Shown in pieces: positions 45,701 to 53,556 of a stretch of DNA of 64,000 nucleotides. Origin of the DNA: Alcanivorax sp. REN37 (GTDB lineage Bacteria; Pseudomonadota; Gammaproteobacteria; Pseudomonadales; Alcanivoracaceae); contig NZ_JBGCUO010000001.1 in the NCBI RefSeq assembly GCF_041102775.1, positions 2,232,001 to 2,296,000 on the forward strand, in the 5' to 3' direction. How positions within the stretch are numbered: the stretch's first letter is position 1; each line of letters opens with the position of its first letter. The position numbers and the translations under genes are program-made. A model generated the notes under the pieces. The model was not told the origin of the DNA and searched no databases. It was given only the letters and a program-made list of their open reading frames with translations.

Positions 45701-47288
45701 CCGCTTCAGCGGCTTTAATGACGCCGTGACCACGCTCGGCACGCTGCAACTGGCGGTGAAGGACTACCTGCAGAACACCGCGGTCTCGGTGGTGATCAGC
45801 GGCAGCCTCAACGGCAAACCCTTCTATCACCCGGTGCTGCGCAAAGAGGTGGGCAGCCGCTACCGCCTGCTCACCGAGTGGGGCGTGCGCGGTCAGGCCA
45901 CCCGCCTACTGGTCACCGATGCTGCCGGTCAGCCCGCCGCTGGCGTGGAAGTGGAAACCTTCAAGTACAACGCCGCCAACGACGTCATCAGCGATGTGGT
46001 GCCGCTCGGCCGCACCGACGCCGATGGCCAGTTGATGGTGACGCTGGACCCGGGCCCGCAGTCCGCACCGCAACTGTTCCGTGCCTTTGACGACGACGGC
46101 GCCTCGCTGATGAGCGAAGTGAACGCGCTGGTGGAACGCCTCGACGCCACGCCGCGCTACCCGCAACTGACGCCGGGCCACGACGGCAGCAGCGTCAATG
46201 TGACCTGGTACACCGACAGCCACACGCTGGATTCCACCGTGCGTTACGGCCAAGGCGGCTTGTCCGACTCGGCAGTGGGCGAATCGGAAATCGTGCCGTT
46301 CTTCTACGGCGCCGAAGCCGGCGTGGTGCGGGTCCACCACGCGCTGCTGACCGGCTTGGCGGCCGGCACCGAGTACCAGTACCAGGTGCCGGGCGGCGCG
46401 CTGCACCGCTTCACCACCGATGACGAAGACGATGCCATCAACCTGCACCTGTTCGGCGACACCCAGACGTCCGCCAACACCAACGTGCAGAGCGGCAGCG
46501 GCCTGGTCACCGAGCTGCTCGGCAAGATGCAGGGCCAACTGCCAAGCAAGGACTTGATCCTGCATGTCGGCGACATCAGCGATGACCTGTCGCTGCACCA
46601 CCTGATGCGGCTGTTCTTCGAGGCCCTCGAAGGCGACAGCGGCATGGCGTCACGGCTGTGGGTGCCAACCCAGGGCAACCACGAGGTGATCAACGAAGGT
46701 GCCTACAAGTTCGCCAGCATGTTCCGAATGCCGCAGGTGGACAACGGCTTGCCGGCCCCTTACGACCGCGCAGTGTACAGCTTCGATTACGGCCCCATGC
46801 ACATGGCGGTGCTGAGCAGTGAAGTCCCTAGCGACGCCGACTGGCAGACGATGATGGATTGGCTGCGGCGCGACATGGCCGCCAGCGACAAGACCTGGAA
46901 AGTGGTGATGATCCACCGCCCGCCGTACCACGGTAATCCGGCGTCCGGCAACGGTCGCGTACAGCAGTGGCTGCCACCGGTGGTGGATGAGCTGGGCATT
47001 GATCTGGTGCTGTCCGGCCACGATCACATGTACTCGCGCAGCCTGCCGCTGCAGGGCGGCCAGCCGCACCCGCAGGGCGCCACTTACCTGATCGCTGGCT
47101 CTGATTCCGCCAAGTTCTACGACAGCAACGGCACCGGCATCGCGCGCGTCGCCGCAGTGCTGTTCGACGACAACGTACCGACCTACACCACGCTGGAAAT
47201 CAAGGGCGCGCAGCTGCGCGTGCTGACCCGCACCGTGGACGGTCGGCTGGTGGATGACGCGCTGCTGACGCCGCGCGCCCAGCGCTGA
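42759..47288 (+). CDS. lipoprotein fusing phosphodiester glycosidase and purple-acid-phosphatase-like domains
   Basis: About 1,509 residues from GTG 42759 (GGAGA ten bases upstream). A signal peptide with lipobox M-A-G-C is near residue 27. Residues about 95-470 match the NAGPA-type phosphodiester glycosidase domain (ILAVNADPYSM, GIRADGSYFFLVVD, NFDGGGSTTLVGR). An Ig-like part (about 555-645), a DFEGDVSAF beta-rich carbohydrate-binding-like part (650-830), further beta domains, and a fibronectin-like lead-in (about 1,130-1,220) follow. The C-terminus is a metallophosphoesterase with G-D-T-Q, G-D-I-S-D-D, G-N-H-E, HRPPYH and G-H-D-H, a complete dimetal site as in purple acid phosphatases. Likely acts on a phosphorylated surface glycan, outside the inner membrane. 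Confidence 0.85.
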   Translation: MTRSPRSRPAAAPLALTLLAASLMAGCQDDTKTVVRDKVVDVPHVDDQSTAEQFAAHLIAPPDNVDDLFATVPAPAVSGTTAREPDPSLITDFGHYPVNSDLLLTRGRLNHTHGEAIISAEFNLGGSLSLVPINRSRGQLSFERTTDSANHAIDQGDNIILAVNADPYSMLEAWNIGLIKTDGMTYTGFGDRTEEAVVVYQDGRAAILDQVPPFTLNVYVDGAAHGELGLVHRYHPGNQTNTSFRRGNGEHGLYPGDGYRGTLDLSGKQAVLIRAEVNGVSVVQEPGGSVMAQLPPLSGKVVRRLDGVRGFVIPNGHAVLEDDGDLNNGAQIDIRYETTDPSWDEVQYALGAGFGRGLMVRNGEIAEDSDEGSGGVNSRTAFGIRADGSYFFLVVDKPAGSLTDGITTRKMAQLMVAYGAQTAVNFDGGGSTTLVGRLPGERYTHLLNTPSDGSERVTATKWGLALNADAAQYGQDVAVYPREITLLADSVYRRFRGVGYDSQSWQGAGPVPEYGISDARLGGIDPRTGAFKAGKDNAEGYVVVQVGEQKGAARVTVTRSVDSVSFAATSVTVDGGASLTLQPTLTYQGKPVHYSLDALAFSVDQPELCRIDAATGVLTAANTQGQQCQVTARVGDAAAQLTVNIGVAPVVVADFEGDVSAFKAAGARHSSVTLEQVTDPVFKGQYSMKLSWTADPKQPGTFGAYLTDPSKTTALSGYPKYLGVNVYIPEELAGKVWWVRGTLVDADGKNITINYNNDGDPLPERGWNFMKAEIPAGFTPPLRFNQPFRFLVLKTAERIDSHVLLDDFMEVYSDNTDLAGPGVTTEPAALATVDTAAPTLTLQAHDDSGLDVSSLTLLIDGDDVSGAVSYNGSDRFSYSTNPLSDGWHRVDYRIADRNGNMTAGDYLFQVDTGGAQIRFDSEGVQFFPGATASIPVTVQGGNAFQDFTLRLEYDRTKADLEWLDGSLPAQQVSHQDGVWEARFSGFNDAVTTLGTLQLAVKDYLQNTAVSVVISGSLNGKPFYHPVLRKEVGSRYRLLTEWGVRGQATRLLVTDAAGQPAAGVEVETFKYNAANDVISDVVPLGRTDADGQLMVTLDPGPQSAPQLFRAFDDDGASLMSEVNALVERLDATPRYPQLTPGHDGSSVNVTWYTDSHTLDSTVRYGQGGLSDSAVGESEIVPFFYGAEAGVVRVHHALLTGLAAGTEYQYQVPGGALHRFTTDDEDDAINLHLFGDTQTSANTNVQSGSGLVTELLGKMQGQLPSKDLILHVGDISDDLSLHHLMRLFFEALEGDSGMASRLWVPTQGNHEVINEGAYKFASMFRMPQVDNGLPAPYDRAVYSFDYGPMHMAVLSSEVPSDADWQTMMDWLRRDMAASDKTWKVVMIHRPPYHGNPASGNGRVQQWLPPVVDELGIDLVLSGHDHMYSRSLPLQGGQPHPQGATYLIAGSDSAKFYDSNGTGIARVAAVLFDDNVPTYTTLEIKGAQLRVLTRTVDGRLVDDALLTPRAQR

Positions 47289-47298
47289 GGAGAATCAC

Positions 47299-48066
47299 AT
47301 GAGCCACAAACTGACTGCCGCCGCCCTGCTCGCCACCGCGCTGCTGGCCGGCTGCGATGATGAGAAAACCCGCTACGTCGACCAGATCGTGGAAAACCCG
47401 GTGGAGGTGCCCGAACTGGCGATCACCGGCGCGGTGCAGGGCTTCTGGCTGATGGACGCCGAGCAACACTGCGCCAGCTGTGTGCATGACCGCTCTGCCT
47501 ACGGCAACCCGCTGCTGGCCACCGACGCCCAACTCACCGAGCTGCCGGCATTGCCGGCGGCCGGCGAGGCCGGCCAGTTAGGCAGCACGCTGACGCTGGA
47601 CGGCAACACCCGCCTGATCACCGGCGAAGATGCCGTGTTCAGCCACACCGTACTCGGCGAAACCTTCACCCTGCACCTGCGCAGCCGCTCCAGTGCTGAC
47701 ACGCTGGAAACCGCGCTGACGCTGGGCAGCCCGACGCTCGGCAACGCCTTCAGCGTGCAACAGCGCGACGACGTCCTAGTGCTGCATTTTGCCGCCCAAG
47801 GCCGTCGAGTGTTGGTGCCACTGGACGGCGACGGCTGGCAGGACCTGCATCTGGTGGCGACGCCGGAGCGGGTGTCGGTGTCGCTCAACTGCGAGCCGGT
47901 GGAGCAGTTCGTGCCGCTCAGCGGCGCGCCGCTGATCAGCCGTAGCGCTACTCGCCTGATGGTGGGTGGCGCCTGGCAGGCCAACGATGCGCCGGGCTTC
48001 AGCGGCAGCCTCGATTGGCTGCGCATCAGCCAAGCCGAGGAAGCGGCGCCGTTCTGCACTGAATAA
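47299..48066 (+). CDS. LamG-like lipoprotein
   Basis: 255 residues. Signal peptide with lipobox L-L-A-G-C (Cys19). Residues about 50-250 have the concanavalin/LamG-type jelly-roll rhythm (FWLMDAEQH start, GGAWQANDAPGFSGSLDWLRI end), usual in glycan-binding modules. A C-A-S-C pair lies near 57. It begins 10 bases after the glycosidase-phosphoesterase stop with AGGAG upstream, so both are one operon and may work on the same surface polymer. The first 40 mature residues (VDQIVENPVEVPE) resemble the start of the preceding protein (VRDKVVDVPHVDD), a shared spacer. Confidence 0.78.
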   Translation: MSHKLTAAALLATALLAGCDDEKTRYVDQIVENPVEVPELAITGAVQGFWLMDAEQHCASCVHDRSAYGNPLLATDAQLTELPALPAAGEAGQLGSTLTLDGNTRLITGEDAVFSHTVLGETFTLHLRSRSSADTLETALTLGSPTLGNAFSVQQRDDVLVLHFAAQGRRVLVPLDGDGWQDLHLVATPERVSVSLNCEPVEQFVPLSGAPLISRSATRLMVGGAWQANDAPGFSGSLDWLRISQAEEAAPFCTE

Positions 48067-48084
48067 GCGCGTTGCGGTACCGAG

Positions 48085-48110
48085 AACGCCCCGCCCTGCG
48101 GGGCGTTTTC
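48085..48110 (+). terminator. intrinsic terminator of the LamG-like gene
   Basis: Stem AACGCCCC / GGGGCGTT with a seven-base loop, then TTTC. Confidence 0.75.
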
Positions 48111-48384
48111 ATATGCGCTATTGCAATCGGCATCCTACCTCGGCAGAGGGCCGCAATCGGCAGGCGCCAGTCCCGCCGCTGCCACCAGTGGGGACGGCAT
48201 CCAGACCTCGATTTCTGTGCTGCCTCTCTGCTCTGCTATTCATGGCTTTTGCCGGCGCCCGCGCGCTGCATGACGTGCCTGGTATGGCGCACCAGAAAAC
48301 CGCTATTGATCCCACCTGCTGGCGTTGCTGCACGCCACTGGGCGCCAACTCATGGTGGGTTCCGTGTTGGACGGCTGCCGGCCA

Positions 48385-48432
48385 AGGCGTCTGGCAGCCC
48401 CATTGGACAAGCGTCTGGCAGCCCGTTTAGAC
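48385..48432 (+). repeat. 24-base imperfect tandem duplication
   Basis: Units 48385-48408 and 48409-48432 share GCGTCTGGCAGCCC and a T-T-x-G-A-C end, with a few substitutions. Confidence 0.6.
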
Positions 48433-48466
48433 AACTAGGCACGGGCCACAGATCAAGGAGATTCCA

Positions 48467-48574
48467 GTGACTGCACCTTGGCCGCAGACGAAAATGTGTT
48501 GTTGCTGCGGTATCACGATCAGCTGGTCAGCGCCAATTGACCGCCACAACCATCAGGCAAGACCCACAAAGTAG
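48467..48574 (+). CDS. possible small ORF with four consecutive cysteines (35 aa)
   Basis: GTG 48467 follows AAGGAG with a six-base gap, one of the best ribosome sites in the area. The predicted peptide is 35 residues with C-C-C-C at 11-14 and no known relatives that I recognise. It may be a true microprotein, a leftover start of a decayed gene, or chance. Confidence 0.2.
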   Translation: MTAPWPQTKMCCCCGITISWSAPIDRHNHQARPTK

Positions 48575-48894
48575 TCTCACGCGATGCTGCCCTAGTGCAG
48601 CGAACTGCTGATGCCCGATTTCGCGCACGCGGAATTGGATGCCGACGCCCCATTGCGGGTGCAGCACTGGGTGACCGAACCGAGGCTCCACTGCGCAGCA
48701 CCTTGCGGCCCGCGGCGTTGCAGCGCGCAGACCACGGTGTCGATGCAGCAGGTGCCCCAGCGGCAGTCACCGACAGCTGTGCTGGCGCACCACGCGACAC
48801 TAGGCAGCACCCCGCATCCATTGAGGCCATGACCGTATACGTTCTTCAGCACCGATGGTGCTTCGATTACCCGCCGCGACTTCCGGCCGCAAAC

Positions 48895-49078
48895 ATCGGA
48901 AAGATCGGAAAGATCGGAAAGATCGGAAAGATCGGAAAGATCGGAAAGATCGGAAAGATCGGAAAGATCGGAAAGATCGGAAAGATCGGAAAGATCGGAA
49001 AGATCGGAAAGATCGGAAAGATCGGAAAGATCGGAAAGATCGGAAAGATCGGAAAGATCGGAAAGATCGGAAAGATCG
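48895..49078. repeat. perfect 9-base tandem repeat, 20 copies
   Basis: The unit ATCGGAAAG is repeated 20 times without a single change (48895-49074), then a partial ATCG. Because the period is a multiple of three, it stays open in several frames: I-G-K or R-K-D on the plus strand, I-F-P on the minus. The flanking sequence in those frames does not look like protein and no ribosome site serves them, so it is called a non-coding minisatellite. Confidence 0.95.
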
Positions 49079-49170
49079 TCAGCAGTGTATGTCGGTTTGG
49101 GCGGCTGGCCAGCACTTTAGCCAATGGGCTCCTAGCGCACCGCTGGGCACCCGCCGCATGACACCCAAAA

Positions 49171-49197
49171 CAAGACCCCGGCCTAGGCCGGGGTCCA
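49171..49197 (-). terminator. intrinsic terminator of the acetyltransferase gene
   Basis: Self-complementary GACCCCGGCC/GGCCGGGGTC stem (49174-49195) just past the minus-strand stop, followed by TTGTTTTG on that strand. Confidence 0.75.
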
Positions 49198-49202
49198 TCT
49201 TG

Positions 49203-49841
49203 TTACGCCGAAACGTTGCGCTGATAGTCCGCCAGCGCCTGCTCCAGCACCGCCAGATCGGTTTGGCACAATACCGGCCGCAGCGCTTCAAACTGCGCCG
49301 CCGGCCAGCGGTACATACCGAGCGCCAGCAACCGTTCGATCACCTGGTCCGGGAAGCGCTGCCCGATACGCCGCGCCGGACTGCCACCGACAATGGTGTA
49401 CGGCGCCACGTCTTGAGTCACCACGCTCTGCGCCGCCACCACCGCGCCTTCGCCGATCGTGACCCCGGGCATCAGCATGGCACGCATGCCGATCCAGGCG
49501 CCGTCCTCGATATGGGTATCGCCGCGCCCTTGGTAAGCCGCTTCGATGTGTTCCATAAATGGGTACAAGCTGAACCAGTCCATGCGATGGGTGTGGTTGC
49601 CGCCCATCAAAATGACCGCTTCGGCGCCGATGCAAACGTAGTCGCCGATATGCAGTCGATCCACCTGCCACGGTGGTTCCCAGTCAAGGCTGCCAGCGTC
49701 GCCGTGTAGATAACGCACTACCGAACGCTCGAAGCCGGCGTCCCAGCAATCGCTGTAATAACTGTGTTGTCCGCGGATGAAAATATTGCGGTTGGTAACG
49801 GTTTGATGAAGGTATTCCACCTTCGACCAATGCTTTTCCAT
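49203..49841 (-). CDS. CatB-type xenobiotic acetyltransferase (left-handed beta helix)
   Basis: 212 residues of hexapeptide-repeat acyltransferase. Near residue 80 GGNHTHRMDWFSLYPF carries the His expected as catalytic base in the xenobiotic acetyltransferase group; the hexapeptide run I-E-D-G-A-W-I-G-M-R-A-M then M-P-G-V-T-I-G-E-G-A-V-V-A-A forms the coil, and IVGGSPAR is the typical end. Members acetylate chloramphenicol or streptogramins, but many chromosomal copies have other substrates, so resistance should not be assumed. It lies beside the repeat-rich gene-poor region and could be a later acquisition (inference). Confidence 0.85.
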   Translation of the reverse strand: MEKHWSKVEYLHQTVTNRNIFIRGQHSYYSDCWDAGFERSVVRYLHGDAGSLDWEPPWQVDRLHIGDYVCIGAEAVILMGGNHTHRMDWFSLYPFMEHIEAAYQGRGDTHIEDGAWIGMRAMLMPGVTIGEGAVVAAQSVVTQDVAPYTIVGGSPARRIGQRFPDQVIERLLALGMYRWPAAQFEALRPVLCQTDLAVLEQALADYQRNVSA

Positions 49842-50009
49842 GATCAGGGACTCACTGGTTGTGATGTCGTTGAGTCACCTGGAATGCTGCTGCGCCCAGG
49901 TGATGTGCCACATTCCAAAGCACATCAGGGGCGGGCCACACGGGCCTGTTTCAATCGTGGGCTGTTCATCTCAGTTCCTCGGCGCAGCGGGATACCGCAC
50001 CGCGTCCGC

Positions 50010-50411
50010 TCAACGGTTGCCAAATAGGCCGTGGCTGTCCAGCAGTGCATACAGGATGTGCGGCTGTGCCGCCAGCGCCCGCCGCAGCGCCGCCGGCAGC
50101 GCTTTGCGTGTCTTGCGGCACAGCCCTTGCTGCGGGGCGAATTCGAATACCAAGCCACGCACGGTGCGCACTTCACCGGCGGGCGCTTCGATCTGCAGCC
50201 GGATGCCGAGTTGCTGCTCCAAGCGCCCCAGCATGTAGTACAGGTCATCCAGATCGCGCAGCTGCTCCAGCCGTTGCACCAGGATTTTTTCTTCCCGTTC
50301 CGTGAGCCGCAGCACACGCTGATCCGCCCCCGGCGCATTGCGCAGGGCCTGTTGCTGGCAATCGCACAGGCCTGGCGGACAGGGCTGGCGCAGGGGCGGT
50401 GTGTCGGTCAT
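50010..50411 (-). CDS. unknown protein with N-terminal cysteine cluster (133 aa)
   Basis: Not recognised. The N-terminus has C-P-P-G-L-C-D-C (three Cys in eight residues), perhaps a metal site; the middle is a charged helix (LTEREEKILVQRLEQLRDLDDLYYMLGRL) likely to coil; the C-terminus is helical. ATG 50411 or ATG 50420 are both in frame, neither with a clear ribosome site. It lies 40 bases after the DMT exporter gene on the same strand, so it is probably co-transcribed. Confidence 0.65.
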   Translation of the reverse strand: MTDTPPLRQPCPPGLCDCQQQALRNAPGADQRVLRLTEREEKILVQRLEQLRDLDDLYYMLGRLEQQLGIRLQIEAPAGEVRTVRGLVFEFAPQQGLCRKTRKALPAALRRALAAQPHILYALLDSHGLFGNR

Positions 50412-50451
50412 GGGCGCCATAGTACGCGAGCCGCTGCCACGGGGAAGTCCC

Positions 50452-51318
50452 TCAGGCCGCCGCCGGCGGTGCCCGGAATACCAACACCAGACCGCCGAGG
50501 ATCGCGCCCATGCCCACCAGTGCCAGCGCCGGCAAGGTATTGCCGAACACCAGGTAGTCCAGCAGCACGGTGACGACCGGCACCAGATAGAACAAGGCGG
50601 TGACATTGACCAGATTGCCGCTGCGGATCATGCGGTACAGCAGCAGTTGGGCCACCACCGAGATCACCACCACCAGCCACAGCAGCGGCGCAGCGAACAG
50701 CGGCTGCCAATCCACCGTCAGCGGCATTGCCGGAATGAACAACACGCACAGCAACAGGGTGACCAAGTACTGTAGCGGCAACACCTGTATCGGCGGCTGC
50801 TGGATATTCTTCTGCATCAGCGAGCCAGCAGTGATACCCACCAGCGCCAGCAGCGCATACACCAGCCCCATCACCGATAACCCGGTCAGCAGCAGGCTCT
50901 CGAGCACCACCAACGCCAGCCCGCCGAGGGAGATACACAGCCCCAGCAGACGCCGCGCCGGGAATTGCCGTTCGGTCAGCAGCAGCGTCAGGATTGGCTG
51001 CACTCCGAGCAGCGTCGCCAGCAGCCCCGGCGTGATGCCGTTGTCCAGCGCCAGCGCGTAGCAGAGCGCGTAGCCACCGATCATCACCAGCCCGGCCCAC
51101 GCCACTTGCCAGCGGGTGCCGGCCGCCGGCCACCACTGCCGGCGCGGCAGGCCGATCAGCACCAGCAACACCAGCGCCAGCGAAAATCGCAGCATCAGCA
51201 GCGCCAATGGCGAGGCGTAATCCAGGCCCCAGCGAATGAATAACGCCGCACTGCCCCACAGCAGTACAAAACTCGACATGGTGGTCGACGCCACCCAAGC
51301 AGGAGGAACAGCAGACAT
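50452..51318 (-). CDS. DMT superfamily (EamA) exporter
   Basis: About 288 residues with ten hydrophobic helices in two EamA repeats. The start of the first (LLWGSAALFIRWGLDYASPLALLMLRF) is the usual EamA opening, and the end LVGMGAILGGLVLVF is typical too. These proteins export amino acids or metabolites; the substrate is unknown. ATG 51318 is chosen; the ribosome site is weak (AGGTTG). It is upstream of the 133-residue gene. Confidence 0.85.
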   Translation of the reverse strand: MSAVPPAWVASTTMSSFVLLWGSAALFIRWGLDYASPLALLMLRFSLALVLLVLIGLPRRQWWPAAGTRWQVAWAGLVMIGGYALCYALALDNGITPGLLATLLGVQPILTLLLTERQFPARRLLGLCISLGGLALVVLESLLLTGLSVMGLVYALLALVGITAGSLMQKNIQQPPIQVLPLQYLVTLLLCVLFIPAMPLTVDWQPLFAAPLLWLVVVISVVAQLLLYRMIRSGNLVNVTALFYLVPVVTVLLDYLVFGNTLPALALVGMGAILGGLVLVFRAPPAAA

Positions 51319-51747
51319 GCGGGAACAACCTTGTGGCAGTAACAGCATCGCGGGCAGCCGGACCGGCCACGGACAAGCGATGGGCGGGCAGCTTAACAGC
51401 CACCCCCACACCGACGCGAGGGCGACGTGCGCAGCAATGAGTCAGCCGCACTGCGGCAGGTGCCACGCAGGGGGCGCAAGCGCCCCGCCAACGCCGCAGC
51501 AAGCTAAGCGGACAAGCAGCTAGGCAGCTAGGCAAGCAGAAGGATGCGCGAAGGAGACGATGATGGAGGAATTGATCTAGCTACAGCGGGGGCAAACATA
51601 AGATGTCAGCGGTCACGGCGACCGCCTCGGGTGCGGCGCACCCGTAGCGACAGTGGATCATTGCAGCATCCGGCCCGGCTGCGCCGCCTTAAAAACGGAC
51701 GGCGCAGTCGGTCCTGGCACCGGGGTGAACCCCGGCGCCGGTGTGAC
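51319..51747. other. intergenic region with several hairpins
   Basis: About 430 bases between the DMT and deaD genes, with no supported gene. Hairpins seen: GGGGCG-CAAG-CGCCCC (51471-51486), CGGGTGC-GGC-GCACCCG (51628-51644) and CCGGGGTGAACCCCGG (about 51719-51734), plus AGCTAGGC-type short repeats near 51515. The last hairpin lies just past the deaD stop and may end its transcript, although no T run follows. Confidence 0.5.
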
Positions 51748-53556
51748 TCAGGATGCAGCGCGGCGACGCGGCGGGTTATCCCGGTTCGCGGTGCGTTGTT
51801 GCTTCATCGGACGCGACTTCGGCGCTGCGGCATGGTTACCCGCGCCACCTTGGCCGTTATCCACCGAGATGTTCAGCTGCTGACCAGCTACCCACACCTG
51901 GCGCAGATGGCGCAGGGAGGATTCGGTCATACCTTCCGGCAGATCAACGGTGCTGAAGTGCGGGAAGATGTCGATGCGACCGATGCGGTTGCTGTTCAGG
52001 TTCGCTTCGTTGGCGATGGCGCCGACGATGTTGGCCGGTTTAGCACCGTGGTTGCGACCGACTTCGATGCGGTAGCGGGTCATGCCAGCGTCGGGCGCGG
52101 TGGGCGCCTTGCGCGGACGGGCCGCACGCTCGCCCCGGTCGTCGTCGCGACGGCGGCTGTTACGCTCGCCATCGCGGCCACGGCTGTCGCGGTCTTCTCG
52201 CGCCCGAGCCGGCACGAACGGACGGTCTTCCACTTCCAACGATTGGTCGCCTTGCAGCAGTTTCGCCAGCGCAGCGGCCACCGCAGCCGGATCGGCCTCG
52301 TGCTCGGCGATGAACTCGTTCACCAGCGTGGCAAAGCTGTCGAGACCACCCTGTGCCAGCGTGTCACCAATGCGCGCCTTGAAGCGCGCCTTGCGCACCG
52401 CGTTGATTTGCGCGGCGGTGGGCAGCGGCATTTCTTCCACTTTCTGGCGCGTCAGGCGTTCGATGTTGAACAGCATGCGTTTCTCGCGCGGCGTCACGAA
52501 CAGGATCGCATCGCCCTCGCGGCCGGCGCGGCCAGTACGGCCAATCCGGTGCACATAGGTTTCGCCATCGAACGGAATGTCGTAGTTGAGCACCATGGTG
52601 ATGCGCGGCACGTCCAGACCCCGCGCTACCACGTCGGTGGCCACCAGGATGTCGACGCGACCGGCTTTCAGCTGCTCCACCACCTGCTCGCGGTGCGGCT
52701 GCGCCATGTCGCCGTTGAGGGCGGTGGCTCGGAAGCCGGCCTGCTGCAGGAAGTCCGCCAGTTCGACGGTGCTTTCCTTGGTGCGCGCAAACAGGATCAC
52801 GCCATCGAAGGTTTCGGTTTCCAGTACCCGCACCAGCGCGTCCAGCTTGTCGCGGTGATTAACGAACAGGTAGCGCTGACGGATCGCCGCCACGGTCGCG
52901 GTCTTAGCCGCCACAGTGACTTCTTCCGGCTCGCTCAGGAAACGCTGGGCCAAGCGGCGGATCGGCGGCGGCATGGTGGCCGACAGCAGCGCCACTTGGC
53001 AGCCTTCGCGGGCCTGCTCCAGTACCCACTCAACGTCGTCGATGAAGCCCATGCGCAACATTTCATCGGCTTCGTCGAGCACGATGCACTGCAGCGCCGC
53101 CAGGCTGAGGGTGCCACGCTTGAGGTGGTCAACGATGCGGCCGGGGGTGCCGACCACAACTTGCACGCCGTCTTTCAGCGCGCGGGTCTGCGGGCGGTAG
53201 TCCATACCGCCGCACAGCGCGATCACTTTCAGCTGCGGCGTGAAGCGGGAGTAGGTTTCGAATGATTCAGTTACTTGCAGCGCCAGCTCGCGGGTGGGCG
53301 CCATCACCAGCACCTGCACGTTGTGTGCCGGTGCATCAGCGAACCGGGAGATCAACGGCAGCGCAAACGCTGCGGTCTTGCCGGTTCCAGTCTGCGCCTG
53401 GCCGATTACGTCACGGCTGGCGAGAATGTGCGGGATGATCTGCTGCTGGATCGCGGACGGAGTCTGGTAGCCCAGCTCAGCAACCGCGCGCAGCACATCA
53501 GCGGACAGCCCCAGGCCATCGAAGCCAGGCTGCTCGATCGAATTGGTATCGGACAT
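51748..53556 (-). CDS. deaD: DEAD-box RNA helicase DeaD/CsdA
   Basis: 602 residues. ATP-dependent RNA helicase for ribosome assembly and mRNA turnover, important in the cold. Motifs: the Q motif with YQTPSAIQQQ (30-39), Walker A AQTGTGKT (54-61), PTRELA, TPGR, DEAD near 162, SAT near 194, ARGLD and HRIGRTGRAG. An Arg-rich linker (about 450-500) leads to a DbpA-type RNA-binding RRM (about 500-580) and a basic tail (NPPRRRAAS). This layout is DeaD rather than RhlB or SrmB. A hairpin sits just before its ribosome site AAGGTG (53566-53561). Confidence 0.95.
   Translation of the reverse strand: MSDTNSIEQPGFDGLGLSADVLRAVAELGYQTPSAIQQQIIPHILASRDVIGQAQTGTGKTAAFALPLISRFADAPAHNVQVLVMAPTRELALQVTESFETYSRFTPQLKVIALCGGMDYRPQTRALKDGVQVVVGTPGRIVDHLKRGTLSLAALQCIVLDEADEMLRMGFIDDVEWVLEQAREGCQVALLSATMPPPIRRLAQRFLSEPEEVTVAAKTATVAAIRQRYLFVNHRDKLDALVRVLETETFDGVILFARTKESTVELADFLQQAGFRATALNGDMAQPHREQVVEQLKAGRVDILVATDVVARGLDVPRITMVLNYDIPFDGETYVHRIGRTGRAGREGDAILFVTPREKRMLFNIERLTRQKVEEMPLPTAAQINAVRKARFKARIGDTLAQGGLDSFATLVNEFIAEHEADPAAVAAALAKLLQGDQSLEVEDRPFVPARAREDRDSRGRDGERNSRRRDDDRGERAARPRKAPTAPDAGMTRYRIEVGRNHGAKPANIVGAIANEANLNSNRIGRIDIFPHFSTVDLPEGMTESSLRHLRQVWVAGQQLNISVDNGQGGAGNHAAAPKSRPMKQQRTANRDNPPRRRAAS

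Larger units (their letters stand above)
48111..48894. other. gene-poor region, possible decayed sequence
   Basis: About 780 bases without a supported gene apart from a tiny ORF at 48467. The frames are rich in Cys, Arg, Pro and His and match nothing recognised. A short stretch ending at 48540 reads ENVLLLRYHDQLVSAN in one frame and looks more protein-like than the rest, but has no start. This may be a remnant of deleted genes. Confidence 0.4.

Noticed and set aside
48895-49078. CRISPR array
   Set aside because: The units are directly abutting 9-mers with no spacers, and no cas gene is present.
48855-49709. 284-residue plus-strand frame containing (R-K-D)n, and the I-G-K and I-F-P frames over the same repeat
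   Set aside because: The frames stay open only because the repeat period is nine. Flanks are not protein-like, there is no ribosome site, and the downstream part is antisense to the acetyltransferase gene.
49203-49841. Chloramphenicol resistance gene
   Set aside because: The fold is of the CatB type, but many chromosomal members have other substrates and there is no mobile element around it, so resistance is not claimed.
51544-53265. 573-residue plus-strand frame
   Set aside because: Antisense to deaD, whose helicase motifs are unambiguous on the other strand.
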